Positions 36,765-63,275 of a DNA stretch of 64,000 nt are shown in pieces. Both the position numbers and the translations under genes were made by a program. The notes under the pieces are model-generated. The model made no database searches. It saw only the letters and a list, made by a program, of their open reading frames with translations, and was not told the origin of the DNA. Source of the DNA: Amoebidium appalachense (Eukaryota > Ichthyosporea); the NCBI GenBank assembly GCA_963693365.1, contig CAVNZM010000004.1, positions 14,136,001 to 14,200,000 on the forward strand, given 5' to 3'. How positions within the stretch are numbered: the first letter of the stretch is position 1; every line of letters begins with the position of its first letter.

Positions 36765-37504
36765 CTCCTCCTGAGAACATTACAGAAGCTATGCCTTATC
36801 GAGATTAAAGTGTTCTAGAGGTATGAAGATACGAGAGTGCCTAAAGAGGTGTTGGGGGGAGGGGGGGGAGGGAGGAGCTTACTCTGTGAATCATCATAGA
36901 AACGTCGTTCCACGCGAGCTTCTTGATCATGTCACCGCCATCCACCAGACCTTGATAGCCCTGCACAGATGCACCAGTGAGAAGACAGAATAGACGGCAC
37001 AGAATGAGCATATTGGCACACACGGAACAAGCACACACCCAAAAGAATTCACAGATGGCGCTAGTCTTGTTTCTGCATGCTTACCTCGTAAATGGCGTAC
37101 ACATCGTGTCCGTAGTACATGCCGACACGTGCAACGGCACGGACAACGGCATTCATACCTGTGTCATGAAATATGTCAGCTTGGCTGGCCACGATCGAGC
37201 AGGTGAACCATTAGCACGTGTGTGCACTATGACGTGCCAGGTTGAGTGCACTGGGGTGTGGGTGCTTACTGTGGGACGAGGTGTAGATGTGTTCAAAGAA
37301 TGCATGCAGGGGGAAGGTTTTGGGGGCAAGGATGCAAAGGAACGGAAGTTGGGTGTTCTGGAGAGCGGGGATGGAGAGGGGAAGGGGGGAAGGGGGAAGG
37401 GGGGGGGAGGGGGGGGGGGGGGGGGGAGGGGAGGGGTAGTAGGACCAACCTGGGGCATCACCGCCGCTGGTGAAGACAGCGATTGTCTTTTTTTGTTGAG
37501 CCAT
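31788..37504 (-). CDS. PFK1: ATP-dependent 6-phosphofructokinase (duplicated eukaryotic type)
   Basis: Cytosolic glycolytic enzyme that phosphorylates fructose 6-phosphate with ATP. Thirteen exons: 37504-37450, 37158-37085, 36960-36883, 36519-36418, 35780-35693, 35430-35105, 34839-34525, 34341-34145, 33942-33672, 33384-33320, 33014-32656, 32461-32278 and 31970-31788. Predicted length is about 765 aa, typical of the tandemly duplicated opisthokont enzyme. N-half motifs: [26 protein letters not shown], catalytic GSIDNDM (about 153-159) and [10 protein letters not shown]. The regulatory C-half repeats the fold: [38 protein letters not shown] and ETQGADCGF. Exon 12 needs one extra base in the CAGGG run near 32410 to pass from RLGHM to [11 protein letters not shown]. 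With it, all phases close; without it, the last 100 or so residues are lost. Upstream there are a TATA box and a 143-base tandem duplication. Confidence 0.93.
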
Positions 37505-37526
37505 GATGCTGTTATTCTGTGAGAAA

Positions 37527-37803
37527 GATTGCCCAGTTAGCACCGAGATATCCCACTAGCTCTGGCTATGAAGTTCAGGTCCGCCCCTCAGTTCAGCCCT
37601 CGAAAGATCCTTCACTGATGATTGCTAAAAAATTGAGTGGTCAAAGCCAAGACTGCCTATATGGAGAATGATTGCCCAGTTAGCACCGAGATATCCCACT
37701 AGCTCTGGCTTTGAAGTTCAGGTCCGCCCATCAGTTCAGCCCTCGAAAGATCCTTCACTGATGATTGCTAAAGAATTGAGTGGTCAAAGCCAAGACTGCC
37801 CTA
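37527..37803 (-). repeat. Tandem duplication upstream of PFK (period 143)
   Basis: 37527-37661 and 37670-37803 are nearly identical (both begin GATTGCCCAGTTAGCACCGA and end near CAAGACTGCC). In the PFK sense each copy carries GCTAACTGGGCAATC, a branch-point-like element. Only the gene-proximal copy is followed by CTTTCTCACAG, a good 3' splice site 10-20 bases before the ATG, so a 5'-UTR intron is likely. Confidence 0.85.
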
Positions 37804-38021
37804 TATATGCAGAAAGAATGCAGTTCTTCTGCCTTACTGAAAATTAGTATGCGAATCCCATACGAACTATGATGGGGCATGCTTAGATACTAAAGCAAGT
37901 CGGTGTTCGTGTTTCTAGAACTAACAACTAATGACTGCAGCTGACAACTTCACACACAGAAAACACCAGCTGCCGTACCAAAAGAATTTCGGAGACTGAG
38001 CCGCTTTCACCGTCTGCTGGG

Positions 38022-38029
38022 CTTATATA
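38022..38029 (-). promoter_or_regulatory. TATA box of the PFK gene
   Basis: TATATAAG on the minus strand about 520 bases upstream of the PFK ATG. The distance fits a 5'-UTR intron. The same TATATAA(A/G) form precedes the transporter pseudogene and the ORF at 61654. Confidence 0.5.
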
Positions 38030-38728
38030 CTCGGGATGAAATGAATTATGCCCATATAAGGCTACAGTTTTTGGAGCGCGGTGGAACAGTTTGATAGATC
38101 TGTGCTGCTAATGTTTAATATAGAACCTATACCCCAGCCATAGTTATACGAACCCTTATGCATGCATAATATAGTTGTTTCTATAAAAAAAAAACTCCCA
38201 AATGTGTGCTTTTGGTATATTAAGCTTATTGCTTTTTGAGTATTAAAAGTTCTGATGGGATTGGGCGATTATGGATATACCATATTTAGTAAGCTTTTGC
38301 ATTGATCCCATTGGTCCACCTGAAAAACAACACGGTGACTGATGTGCACGCCGCACGGGTATGCGAACGATCGGCACGGTCGAAAGGTGTTACAAAGGGG
38401 CCTGTGCTGGCCGGTGCAGGAAGACCAAAATGAATAAAAACTTCCTTTGTTGATATGTATATGGGTATAGGTATCTGGGCTAATTATGTGTAAAGCTACT
38501 TACAGTAGTTTATTGGAAAGTTGTAGTTTGCCGCATTCCAGACCGTAACTCGCCGACAATCACCATTGCTTCATTGCGCTCGTCTTATTCGGGTAAAGTG
38601 TCATAATGTTAATATGAAAACCTAATAACTATAACGGAATTGTTGGAATCTAGCAGCTGACAAATGTACATGATACTAAATAAATGTTTTTTATATTACA
38701 TCAAAATACAGCTGCTTCTAATACAAGA

Positions 38729-38843
38729 TATTGAAAATAGCTTTTTCAATTTGTCTTTGCTTTTCCACCAAAACTTGGAACATATATATTGAAAATAGCT
38801 TTTTCAATTTGTCTTTGCTTTTCCACCAAAACTTGGAACATAT
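38729..38843. repeat. 58-base perfect tandem duplication
   Basis: The unit beginning TATTGAAAATAGCTTTTTC and ending near ACTTGGAACATATA occurs twice in a row (38729 and 38787) with no visible differences. It is therefore recent or an assembly artefact. Confidence 0.85.
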
Positions 38844-41099
38844 GCTCTAGGGGAGCATACCTCATGTTGTCCAGACTCTACAAGTTGATTGGCTGAAAGC
38901 GAAACCAATCATAAACGTTCTTTTTCTAATAGCCCGGCGCCAAAAACAGGGGTTGAATTACGACCAAAATCGACGTATTTACGATTAAGCCCAGGGGATC
39001 AATCCGAGTAGGGCTGTGAGGTGCTGTGTTGGTTTTTCGTAGCAGTAAAATAGACCACAATAGTGTATTTTGTTGTGTTTTTATATAAAATTAGTGTTTT
39101 CCCAGGTAAAAGGTGGCCAGGTGGTTATTTTGGCACTCCAGAACGGAATATGAAGCCCTGTTTTGTCTTTCGGGGTGTGCAATTGCTAAGGGAATGTAAA
39201 ATGAACTAAAATGGGTTGTCAAATTTGATTACATAAGGGGTCTTTACGAGTCGTATGGCAATGACTGGGTTTGCTTGCATGCATTCTGTAATTGTGTTTT
39301 TCTGTGTGTCCTGCCACAACTAGGCCACCTTATCAGAGAGCTAGATGCAGTTTCTCCGGGTTATCTAGGGGCCGGGCCCGTTGGGATTGTTTTTTAGCTC
39401 AGATTTGGTCTGCATTGCTCTTTTAGAGGCTGACTTGCTTGCTGTGCCTCGATAGGTTTTGAGGGGGGCCTGTTGGGAAGGAGCAGTAATGATGTCTTCT
39501 TGCAGAGTGTGGTCTGGTCAACATCGATGCATATGACTAGTTGGAGCAAACTAGTTTCACGCATACACGTACACTTAAGGTTTTGCCCGCTGGTGTCCTT
39601 TGTCACTTGTCGCTTTATTTTTATTTCGTAGCTTTGGCTTTTTCAGTTCTATTGGTGGTTATGTAGCCTGTGGCTGCACGTTGCCTTCATCAACGGATCA
39701 ATAAACCCGAGTCAAAAGAAAAAAGTCGTAGATACAGCAAAACCCCGCGGATACGATTTACAAATTCCGGCATGTGTTTCACCGCACTGATCATTATCGC
39801 TTTTTGGGAGCTTTGGCAGGTTACAAGTCTCCTGCTGTACGTATGGATACCACCCTAGTAGATAAGTCTGTATGGTGCTCTAATGTTGATATTGCCTGGG
39901 AAGTTGTGCAGTGGCGTTGTAATTCTTGTTTCCATCGCCGCTGGTGCCACTTTTGTGCTGAACTTTTTCATCGGAAGCATGTTGATAGGTGTGAGTTTTT
40001 ATGTCGCGTTTTACCTCTTTCCCTACGGGTGTCTGCTACACTGGCTGGCAATGTGAACACTTCAGACTTTTTGTTGAATTCTGTTGGTCGTCACATTGAG
40101 TATTTATATGACTTTCACACAGTGTTCAGGTATCTCAGTATGCACTTGTTACTGAATAACTCGTGAAGTTTTTATTGTCTTCTCAGTATGCCGTGCATAC
40201 TTGCATATCTTTCCGTCGAATAAATCCCAGTCAAAAGAAAAAAAAAAGAAAAACAAATTCCGACAATACGATTGCGTCTAAGGTAAAACGGGTAGCGGAG
40301 CCAAAACCCCACAATCCCTGGCCAAAAACAGTGAACATTCGACTTTGTCAACAAGTTGACTCCTTCTTGCCTTGTGACTGAGGGGACTAAAAGCACGGTT
40401 ATTCTGCAGCTGCCAGCTTGTCAGTACTCTCCATGGCTGGGTGCTGCGCACGAGTGGGGTGATATCCACCACGAAAAGGGCTAGTGAACCGAGGCTTCAC
40501 TTGCCAAGTCAGCAGACAGAGGACACGTGCACATACGTGTCGCGCCTGCTTTGTCCTCCATAGAGGGAAGCCTCTGCAGCCGCTATAGCCCCGTGCACGT
40601 GAGGTCCATGCACCCCCCAACACACAAAAGCCCACGCAGCTGGACGTCTCCCTGCGTGGCATACACAGATCTAGCACTATTGCCACTACAGCACGTACGT
40701 GCAACTTGCCAGTGCGTACAGACACACGCGCGCGCCATAGGACCATGCACACACAGCGTTTGGACAAAAAGACTAGATGATTGAAGGCAGTGTTCAATCA
40801 CACGACACACACGCAAAGACGCACGTTTATTCGCAACTATATACAAGTAGACACGAATCGATAGATGTGCACGCACGCTTGCTCAACGTTCGTGCACCCA
40901 CACAATTGCATGGGCTACAAAACTCTAGATTCAGGTACACTGAGCATTGTAATAACGCCAACGTGGGCACACATGCAGAGACACAAACACTAACCCACAC
41001 ACCTGCACACACCCATAGCAACGCCACAGGCACACACAGCACACACACACACAGACGCTCGCGCACACACCCACACCCACACACACACGTGCAGACACA

Positions 41100-41132
41100 A
41101 ACACCCACACACATACACACACACACGCCGCG

Positions 41133-41176
<44 letters not shown>

Positions 41177-41228
41177 CACACGCACACGCACACGCACACG
41201 CACACACACACACACACACACACGCACA
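41100..41228. repeat. (CA)n with CG and CACG variants
   Basis: CA repeats with CGCGCG and CACGCA interruptions. Not within a recognised gene. Confidence 0.85.
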
Positions 41229-41551
41229 CCGAATTCAACAACGGTGCCCATGGCAACTCACGCCCATATTACTGTAGCACACGGCAATTCACCCCAGCCT
41301 AACAAGGGCACAGACATAGCGACCGCGGACACGCACAATACACGCACACACAAGCACACACACAAACAAGTACGCCAACAAATACCCACATATTACACGC
41401 GAATGTGTGACACACGCACAAACACATGTACGGACACAAATTTAGTCCGGTACGTGTAGCCCACCCAGTGCTTTCTCCTTGTGCACACGTTGCAAACTAT
41501 GTGTAACCCTTCCGTCCCCCCACCCCCACCAAACTCTCAGACGCACACATA

Positions 41552-41552
41552 C

Positions 41553-41588
<36 letters not shown>

Positions 41589-41850
41589 GGGGGAGGGGGG
41601 GGAGAGGGAGGGAGGGGGAGGGGAGGGAGGGAGGGAGGGAGGGAGGGAGGGAGGGAGGGAGGGAGGGAGGGAGGGAGGGAGGGAGGGAGGGAGGGAGGGA
41701 GGGAGGGAGGGAGGGAGGGAGGGGAGGGGGGGGGGGGAGGGAGGGGGGGGGGGGGGGGGGAGGGAGGGGAGGGGAGGGAGGGAGGGAGGGAGGGAGGGAG
41801 GGAGGGAGGGAGGGAGGGAGGGAGGGAGGGAGGGAGGGAGAGAGAGAGAG
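41552..41850. repeat. (GGGA)n polypurine tract
   Basis: About 300 bases of purine only: GA repeats, then regular GGGA units with G-rich interruptions. It could form G-quadruplex or triplex DNA. Both of its long open frames are artefacts. Confidence 0.9.
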
Positions 41851-44116
41851 ATGGCTGTGCCACGTGATTTTGGAGCAAGCAAGCAACACTCAGTGACGTG
41901 TGACCGGATACTACTAAGCGTGTTTGACACGGATAGTGTGCGATTGTGGCAGGGAGATCAAGATGGTGAGATGCGGCGAGGAGGGGGTCGGTGGGGGGGG
42001 GGAGGGGGGGGGGGGGGGGGGTAATTGACCGAAGGCACTGAGCAGGGGTGTAACTTAAAACTTGGAGGTTGAATAGAGGAGGAACGTGGGTGGAAAAGCT
42101 TAACCCGTTCATGTGCATATGTGCCACCAGCAGCAACTGAGTCATACAAACAGTGAAAGCTGCCTTGGCTGTCAACCGTGTAAGCCCTCTCTTATATGCA
42201 ACAAGGGCAAGGTGTTTGTTCTCCCGTGGCTGCACCAGGCTGATGTTTGGTCCCACTGAGGTGCCTTGACGATATTGCCACACTCTCGAACCTAACAGCG
42301 TTACCTATGACTGTCCTAATAGTACGACAGCTCACTAACATTAGTAGCACCGGCATACTACCCGTGGTGGGGATCCACCCTACCCACCAGCATATATAGT
42401 GCAACAACTTACAAGGCGGCCACATCACAGCCCCCACGTGCACCATCTCACAGCAGGCCCCCATGTGCATCCATCAAGGACTGGCAAAGCGGAGGACGGT
42501 CCCCCCCCCCTCCCCCCCCGAGGCACCCCCTGAACAAAAAGCCCCCACCAAGCCCCAGCGACAATCACGCAGACAGTTAGAATGTTGACCCAAAAGCCTC
42601 AACCACGGTTAACCCACCACTTGCACGTGGAAACGTCGCCACACCAGTACACAAAGGTCCCGGTAACCCCTAGTAGAGCACTCACCACTGAGGCCGGCCG
42701 TGCCACGCTTCACATGCGGCCACACAGGAGGATCACCCCTTTGCCCAACCGTCAACATACTCAGCACGCGAGCCTAACCAATATACGTAGCATGGGGGTA
42801 CCACTGTGGCACACGTACGACACCACAAATCAAATCCCACAGCCCCACGCCGTACCGGAGGGGTATCCATTCTTTTCCGTTGAACCCCGGCTGTTCAAGG
42901 TGTTGCCTGTCGGTCACGGGGACATACACATGCACCAAGTGGCAGGCGTGTAGGTACTCAATGATTCATTGGCCTCTGCCACTGCAGCACTGCAGCCTAC
43001 AGTCCACAGAGTGCACGGTCACGTGAGGAGTGTTTACTGTTCAAGTCAAGTCGCCGGCCGTTGCAAGAGGTGAGAGCGGCAGCCTGTCTCAGAAAAGCTG
43101 AGTCACGACAGAGACCAGGTGAGGGCCAGCAAGTTCAACGCAGTGTTCAACACTCCATGTTGGTCTGAGGTCGAATATCACCCAGATACGGTTGGAGGTC
43201 AACCTGCATGTGGCCATGGACCACAATGGCATGCGAGACTGCATGCCTGCAGCTTCTCGATACCATTTAGATTGGGTAATATTTATCACTGGAATCTATG
43301 ACGTCAAAGATGGCTGCAAGGCTGAATCGACCGAACAGGTCGTATCATGAATGAATACATAAAGCAGCAAGCGAGAATACTGACTCCACAAGATATTATT
43401 TTCCTGCACTAAATACCAGTATAGAAAATTTAAAGAATTTATAGAGTGTATAGTACCTAACGCGCTTGGGTACTCTGCCTACAAATAGACTATCTACGTC
43501 AGAGTCGATGTATGTACGTACGTAAGTAGGCCGAAGTTATTGGTTGTTTGAAGCCAATCGTATTGCTTTGCCTATTCGAGGAATGTGTGGAATGTGGCCT
43601 GAACACAGTCTGAACCATCCGTTGCAGGGGTTCTGCCACGCAACAACAAAAACATGTACAACCGTCACACGCGTCATTCAGAGGCCTGTTTATGACCTTC
43701 TCCTTACAAAGTTTATTTCACCTGCTTCATGTTGCTAAAAACATGTGCAGATCAATAGGTTCAAAGTGCGGCTACGTAACTTAACAAGCTTTCTTATTTC
43801 CTGAATCTAACGCATGTGTGTGCTGGCATACATACATAGGATGCTCATGGTGCTACCTCATGAATACACGTGCAGACTGCAGAATCGAAAAATCTATCCA
43901 AGCAGGTGAAGACGAGTTTCCATGATGTCGGTATAGTTAACGGCAAGCAATATTTTCCCCTTGTGCCCACCCTGCTGTTTGGGTAAGACAAGTATGCACT
44001 ATTGCATGTAACCAGCCTCAATCTCACGGTCATCTGAACACAAGCCATCAACGAACGTACATGCCAGGGGATGACCGGATGTTACAAGATCTGAGTGTGG
44101 AGGGGGGAAGGGAACC

Positions 44117-59890
<15,774 letters not shown>

Positions 59891-60252
59891 TGGTTCGATT
59901 CGTGTGAAAAGCCAGATTGCCAGATTGCCAGAATGCCAGAATTTTGATGGCATTCCAGAAAGGCTAGATTTCGGTCCGGTTCTTGTAGAGCTAAAATCTA
60001 GCTTTTTGGGTCAAGAAGGCACTTGCCATTTTGCGCGGTAATAGAATACCTTGGCTTATCTTAATGAACAATAATAGTTTTGAAATATTATTTAAATAAT
60101 TTTTATTTTGTTAAATGGGCATTTATTACCAAGTTTTATGCATTTTTGAAAAGCTATACTAATGAGGCAAAACGCCTAGGATTGGATACGAACTTTATAT
60201 GGTGCTGGCACGGCCAATCGTAAGGCGCAGGGTCAATCTGGCAATCTGGAAA

Positions 60253-60284
<32 letters not shown>

Positions 60285-60446
60285 CGCCAGATTCTGGAAT
60301 CTGGAAGAGGGGTCAAATTGAATCTGGCCTTAAAATTTTGTTTAAATTTTACGTTCCGAATCGATTGATCGACGAATAACCATTTTTGGCGAGGCGGCTT
60401 TTAATCTGGCAATCTGGCAATCTGGCTTTTCACACGAATCGAACCA
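59891..60446. mobile_element. Fold-back element with 41-base perfect inverted ends
   Basis: The left arm 59891-59931 (TGGTTCGATTCGTGTGAAAA then GCCAGATTGCCAG units) and the right arm 60406-60446 are perfect reverse complements. The inner part repeats CCAGATT/AATCTGG motifs in both orientations and includes a run of about 30 G at 60254. No coding capacity. No clear target duplication is seen, so the mechanism is unknown. Confidence 0.75.
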
Positions 60447-61529
60447 TTTCCTATGGTTCCAGAAATCGTTCCACCTCTCCGGTTGTGTTTCTCCCGTGTG
60501 TCTCTGTGTTGTGTATAACATAACACCCATCTGTGCTCTCTGCTTCTCCGTTTACCCACACAAAACAACACCGCCCCCACTCTCCCGCCCCTCCTTTCCC
60601 TTCCCAACCAGTCACATACATGTACCAGTAGATAACCCCATCACGTCCAAAAACACTAGTGGATATATATTGTCAAAAATCCCGCCGCTTTATTCACAAT
60701 GTCAAAATTCTTCCTCCCTGAAGTTCTCTGTTGAGTCCAGCCCAACAACTACGAACGACTGCAATCTTAAAATACTGCAAACACTGCTGCGGGCAAAAAA
60801 AAAAAAAAAAAAAAACTGCATCATTAATGATTATCTTTTTCCGGAATGAACACGAGCAAACTGCCTTACTACAGTAAGTGGGGTTTACACACTTTTTATT
60901 GCGTGGACACTGCCGGAGGCCCAGCCACATTTGACGGCCTAATGCGTTTTCCAGCGCAGCCAATCAAATGCAGCCAGTGACATATGTACATGCCAGGCAA
61001 CAATGAGCGCCATCGTAGTGTTGGAGTACACTGGTACTCCCGGCTAGCAATGTCTGTTAGAGAAAGTTTCTGAGCAATTGAATAATTGTTTTTCAACACT
61101 CACTCGAGTGCATAGAGCTTTTGTTTACGGTCATATTCATATATGGTAGTTATATGTTTGAGCCAAAACTGTACCAATGACGAGCTTCACTAGCAACGTG
61201 CTAATTGTGCTCATTAATTAATATTCCCGGTTCAGATGATGTCATGTCTATATTTGCCACAGGATTCTATTCTTAGAGTGGTAGTGTGCTTTATTCCCGG
61301 ATATTCTCGGAATATTTTTAGTTGTGTGAAGTAAGATTTACGTTTAACTGCAATTGGTGTGTTAAACACGTTTATTTGTGTGCTTTAGTGCAAGTTAACT
61401 AGCCACTCAACGTGCACAGTTAACTTTTATATCTTTAACGACTTGTTTTCATTGTGCTCTCTTTTCGGCCATGCTGTACATGGCCCACCACCAGGGTGCA
61501 CACGAGGCCACCATGAGGTGGCCAACGAC
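60447..61529. other. Spacer, no gene recognised
   Basis: An A run lies at 60796-60814 and a CCAATCA near 60959. The remainder is unremarkable AT-rich sequence, possibly including the upstream part of the retroelement-like unit that follows. Confidence 0.5.
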
Positions 61530-61537
61530 TATATAAA
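61530..61537 (+). promoter_or_regulatory. TATA box before the coiled-coil ORF
   Basis: TATATAAA followed by GCAGTGCCTCCC, the same form as the transporter promoter. The ATG of the short ORF is 116 bases downstream. Confidence 0.5.
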
Positions 61538-61653
61538 GCAGTGCCTCCCATGTCACAAACATGGGAAGCAGAACGTTTGATTTACACTTTTCTACTGTCG
61601 TTTTCAGTGCACAAAACACATAGACTAGTTACCGGGCCATCATACACGACACT

Positions 61654-61794
61654 ATGTCTGACAACTTACAGTTGCAGCAACTAGTCCAACAACTGGAGCA
61701 GAGGTTGGCCTCACAAGATGCAATCATTTCTGACTTACAGAAGGAACAACGTGCACTAGAACTAGCTTCTATGAACACAATGTCCAACACGTAG
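61654..61794 (+). CDS. Short coiled-coil ORF, possibly a truncated gag start
   Basis: 46 codons starting MSDNLQLQQLVQQLEQRL. Leucines and glutamines follow a heptad pattern (coiled coil), and the frame stops right where the dispersed repeat copy B begins at 61796. A TATA box and a plausible 5' splice-site-free leader precede it. A TATA promoter, short leader and N-terminal coiled coil resemble the 5' end of an LTR retrotransposon (LTR, then gag) cut off by a later insertion. No primer-binding site or second LTR was found, so this is only a suggestion. It could equally be the first exon of an unrelated gene. Confidence 0.3.
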   Translation: MSDNLQLQQLVQQLEQRLASQDAIISDLQKEQRALELASMNTMSNT

Positions 61795-61795
61795 T

Positions 61796-61962
61796 ATGTA
61801 TATGGCGCTCATTTACTCGAGGCAAAGAGAAACCAGTCTCAGGTATGGGGGGGTTTTCGCTCGGAATATCCCCTCAGCGGTATATCATGATCACGTACAT
61901 AGATGTCGGGTGACGACTATATATCAGGGTTTACTTTCTCTATGTGACACCATAAAGACTAC
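61796..61962 (+). repeat. Dispersed repeat, copy B
   Basis: Reverse-oriented relative of 18771-18925 with an extra ATATATAGTCGT-type insertion near 61918. It begins directly after the stop of the coiled-coil ORF. Confidence 0.7.
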
Positions 61963-62785
61963 AAAGAGAAATCAATTAGTTGGGGTTCCCCGTCAGAATC
62001 TTTTTTTTTTAATTTTTTAATTTTTTAATTTTTTTAAGGGGCTCCCCTTGTTGTAATACGTAGTATTTACATATTGTAAGATCTTCTCAGTTCGTGTTAT
62101 GTTTTGATTCATTTACTTAGTGTAAAAGATGTGCTCCTTGTACGTAAATTATGACATCGATCTCCAGCGTGTTTGAGTACTTGTAGTCGTGTTGTGTCGG
62201 CTATATTCGTGTGTTTAGATATGGATTACAGCAACTGATTATAGGTACACGAGTCTACCCAGTGAGGGAGAAACATCATACGGTACATATTTATGTGTAC
62301 ATGAATATCTTCGGTTACAACTGTGTTTTCATGTTCGTGTTTCCTGTCCTGCTTTCTTTTCTTTTTCCTCATTCTTCTTCTTTCTTTTCTCTTTCTTTCT
62401 TCTCTTGTTTCCTTTCACATAATTATATTTCTTTCTCACTAATATACATTGAGTAGATTTATATTACTCGTTACGTTTTGATTGGTAGAAAAACACTTAG
62501 GTTACACTTTAGCTTGTCATGTATGATTCATAGCTTAGTCAACCACTTTTGTTTTGTGTGTTGCCGTACTATTTCCAATCAGTGGACTTAGTCAGAAAAT
62601 GTCTGAGTCTTTGTAGCCGATGATAGGTTAGAAACCTCACATCTTTCCTCGTTACTTTTCACCTCATTTCTTTCTTATAGCTGTGACCTATGGTGTGCGT
62701 TCCTGTCTCCGGATCTATCCGGGAAATAATCAGTTTCCTTTCCTTTTCTTCCTTTCTTTTTCTTCTATTCTTCTATTCTTTTCTT

Positions 62786-62829
<44 letters not shown>

Positions 62830-63100
62830 TCGTCCCGGCTGAGCGAAAGTCCCATGGGGTATGGTAGCCAGCCGAGGACGCCTAGGTGCACCCTAGGCTA
62901 GAGAGAGGGGGAGAGCACAAAGAAGGAGAGCAGACACGAATACAAACAAAGCTAAGACACATACATACTTCAAGACTCTTGCTGTCCTACGTAGTGACGT
63001 ATTCCAACAATTATACGTGCTGATGATACGGGGGTCGCATGCTGAGTCGCATGTCACGCGCCAGCGTACGGCCTACAATTTCCAGCCCTGCGCCAGCGCT
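61963..63100. other. AT- and pyrimidine-rich spacer, no gene
   Basis: CT-rich stretches at 62340-62450 and 62735-62790 lead into a run of about 40 T (62789-62828). The T run could be the tail of a retroposon in reverse orientation, but the adjoining sequence has no pol III boxes I can recognise. Confidence 0.5.
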
Positions 63101-63111
63101 GGCAGGTTGTG

Positions 63112-63133
63112 TGACGTCATCTCTATGACGTCA
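63112..63133. promoter_or_regulatory. Second pair of CRE-like palindromes
   Basis: TGACGTCA occurs twice within 22 bases. It lies immediately before the CCCGGGAAC repeat and no gene is recognised downstream within the window. Confidence 0.35.
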
Positions 63134-63139
63134 GTTGTG

Positions 63140-63275
63140 GGTCGGCCCGGGAACCAGTGTTTCGAGCCCGGGAACCACTGCTTCAAACTCGGGAACTGAG
63201 GTTTCGAGCCGGGAACCACGGTTCTGGCCCGGGAACTAGCCCCTGGATTCGACCCGTATTTGTTCCCGGGAACTG
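63140..63275. repeat. Degenerate CCCGGGAAC tandem repeat
   Basis: Six or so imperfect units of about 20-27 bases containing (C)CCGGGAAC(C/T) and often GTTTCGAG. Not coding. Confidence 0.7.

Larger units (their letters stand above)
38030..44116. other. Intergenic region between divergent PFK and kinase genes
   Basis: Mostly AT-rich to 40.4 kb, then rich in CA and purine repeats to 42 kb. Two related short segments, AGTCAAAAGAAAAAA near 39710 and 40228, suggest an old duplication. A 130-codon plus frame at 39774-40166 is Cys/His-rich (WCHFCAELFHRKHVDRCEF) but matches no family I know, and a 123-codon frame at 42582-42953 also has no features. A CRE palindrome lies near 43301. The kinase promoter should lie just before 44117, but no TATA box is clear. 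Confidence 0.45.

Noticed and set aside
39774-40166. 130-codon Cys/His-rich frame as a zinc-finger gene
   Set aside because: The Cys/His spacing fits no family I know, and there is no promoter or splice support. Probably chance or an old element.
41442-41930. Frames of LPPS or GGRE repeats around the GGGA tract
   Set aside because: They are produced by the four-base repeat in each frame and have no start context or conserved part.
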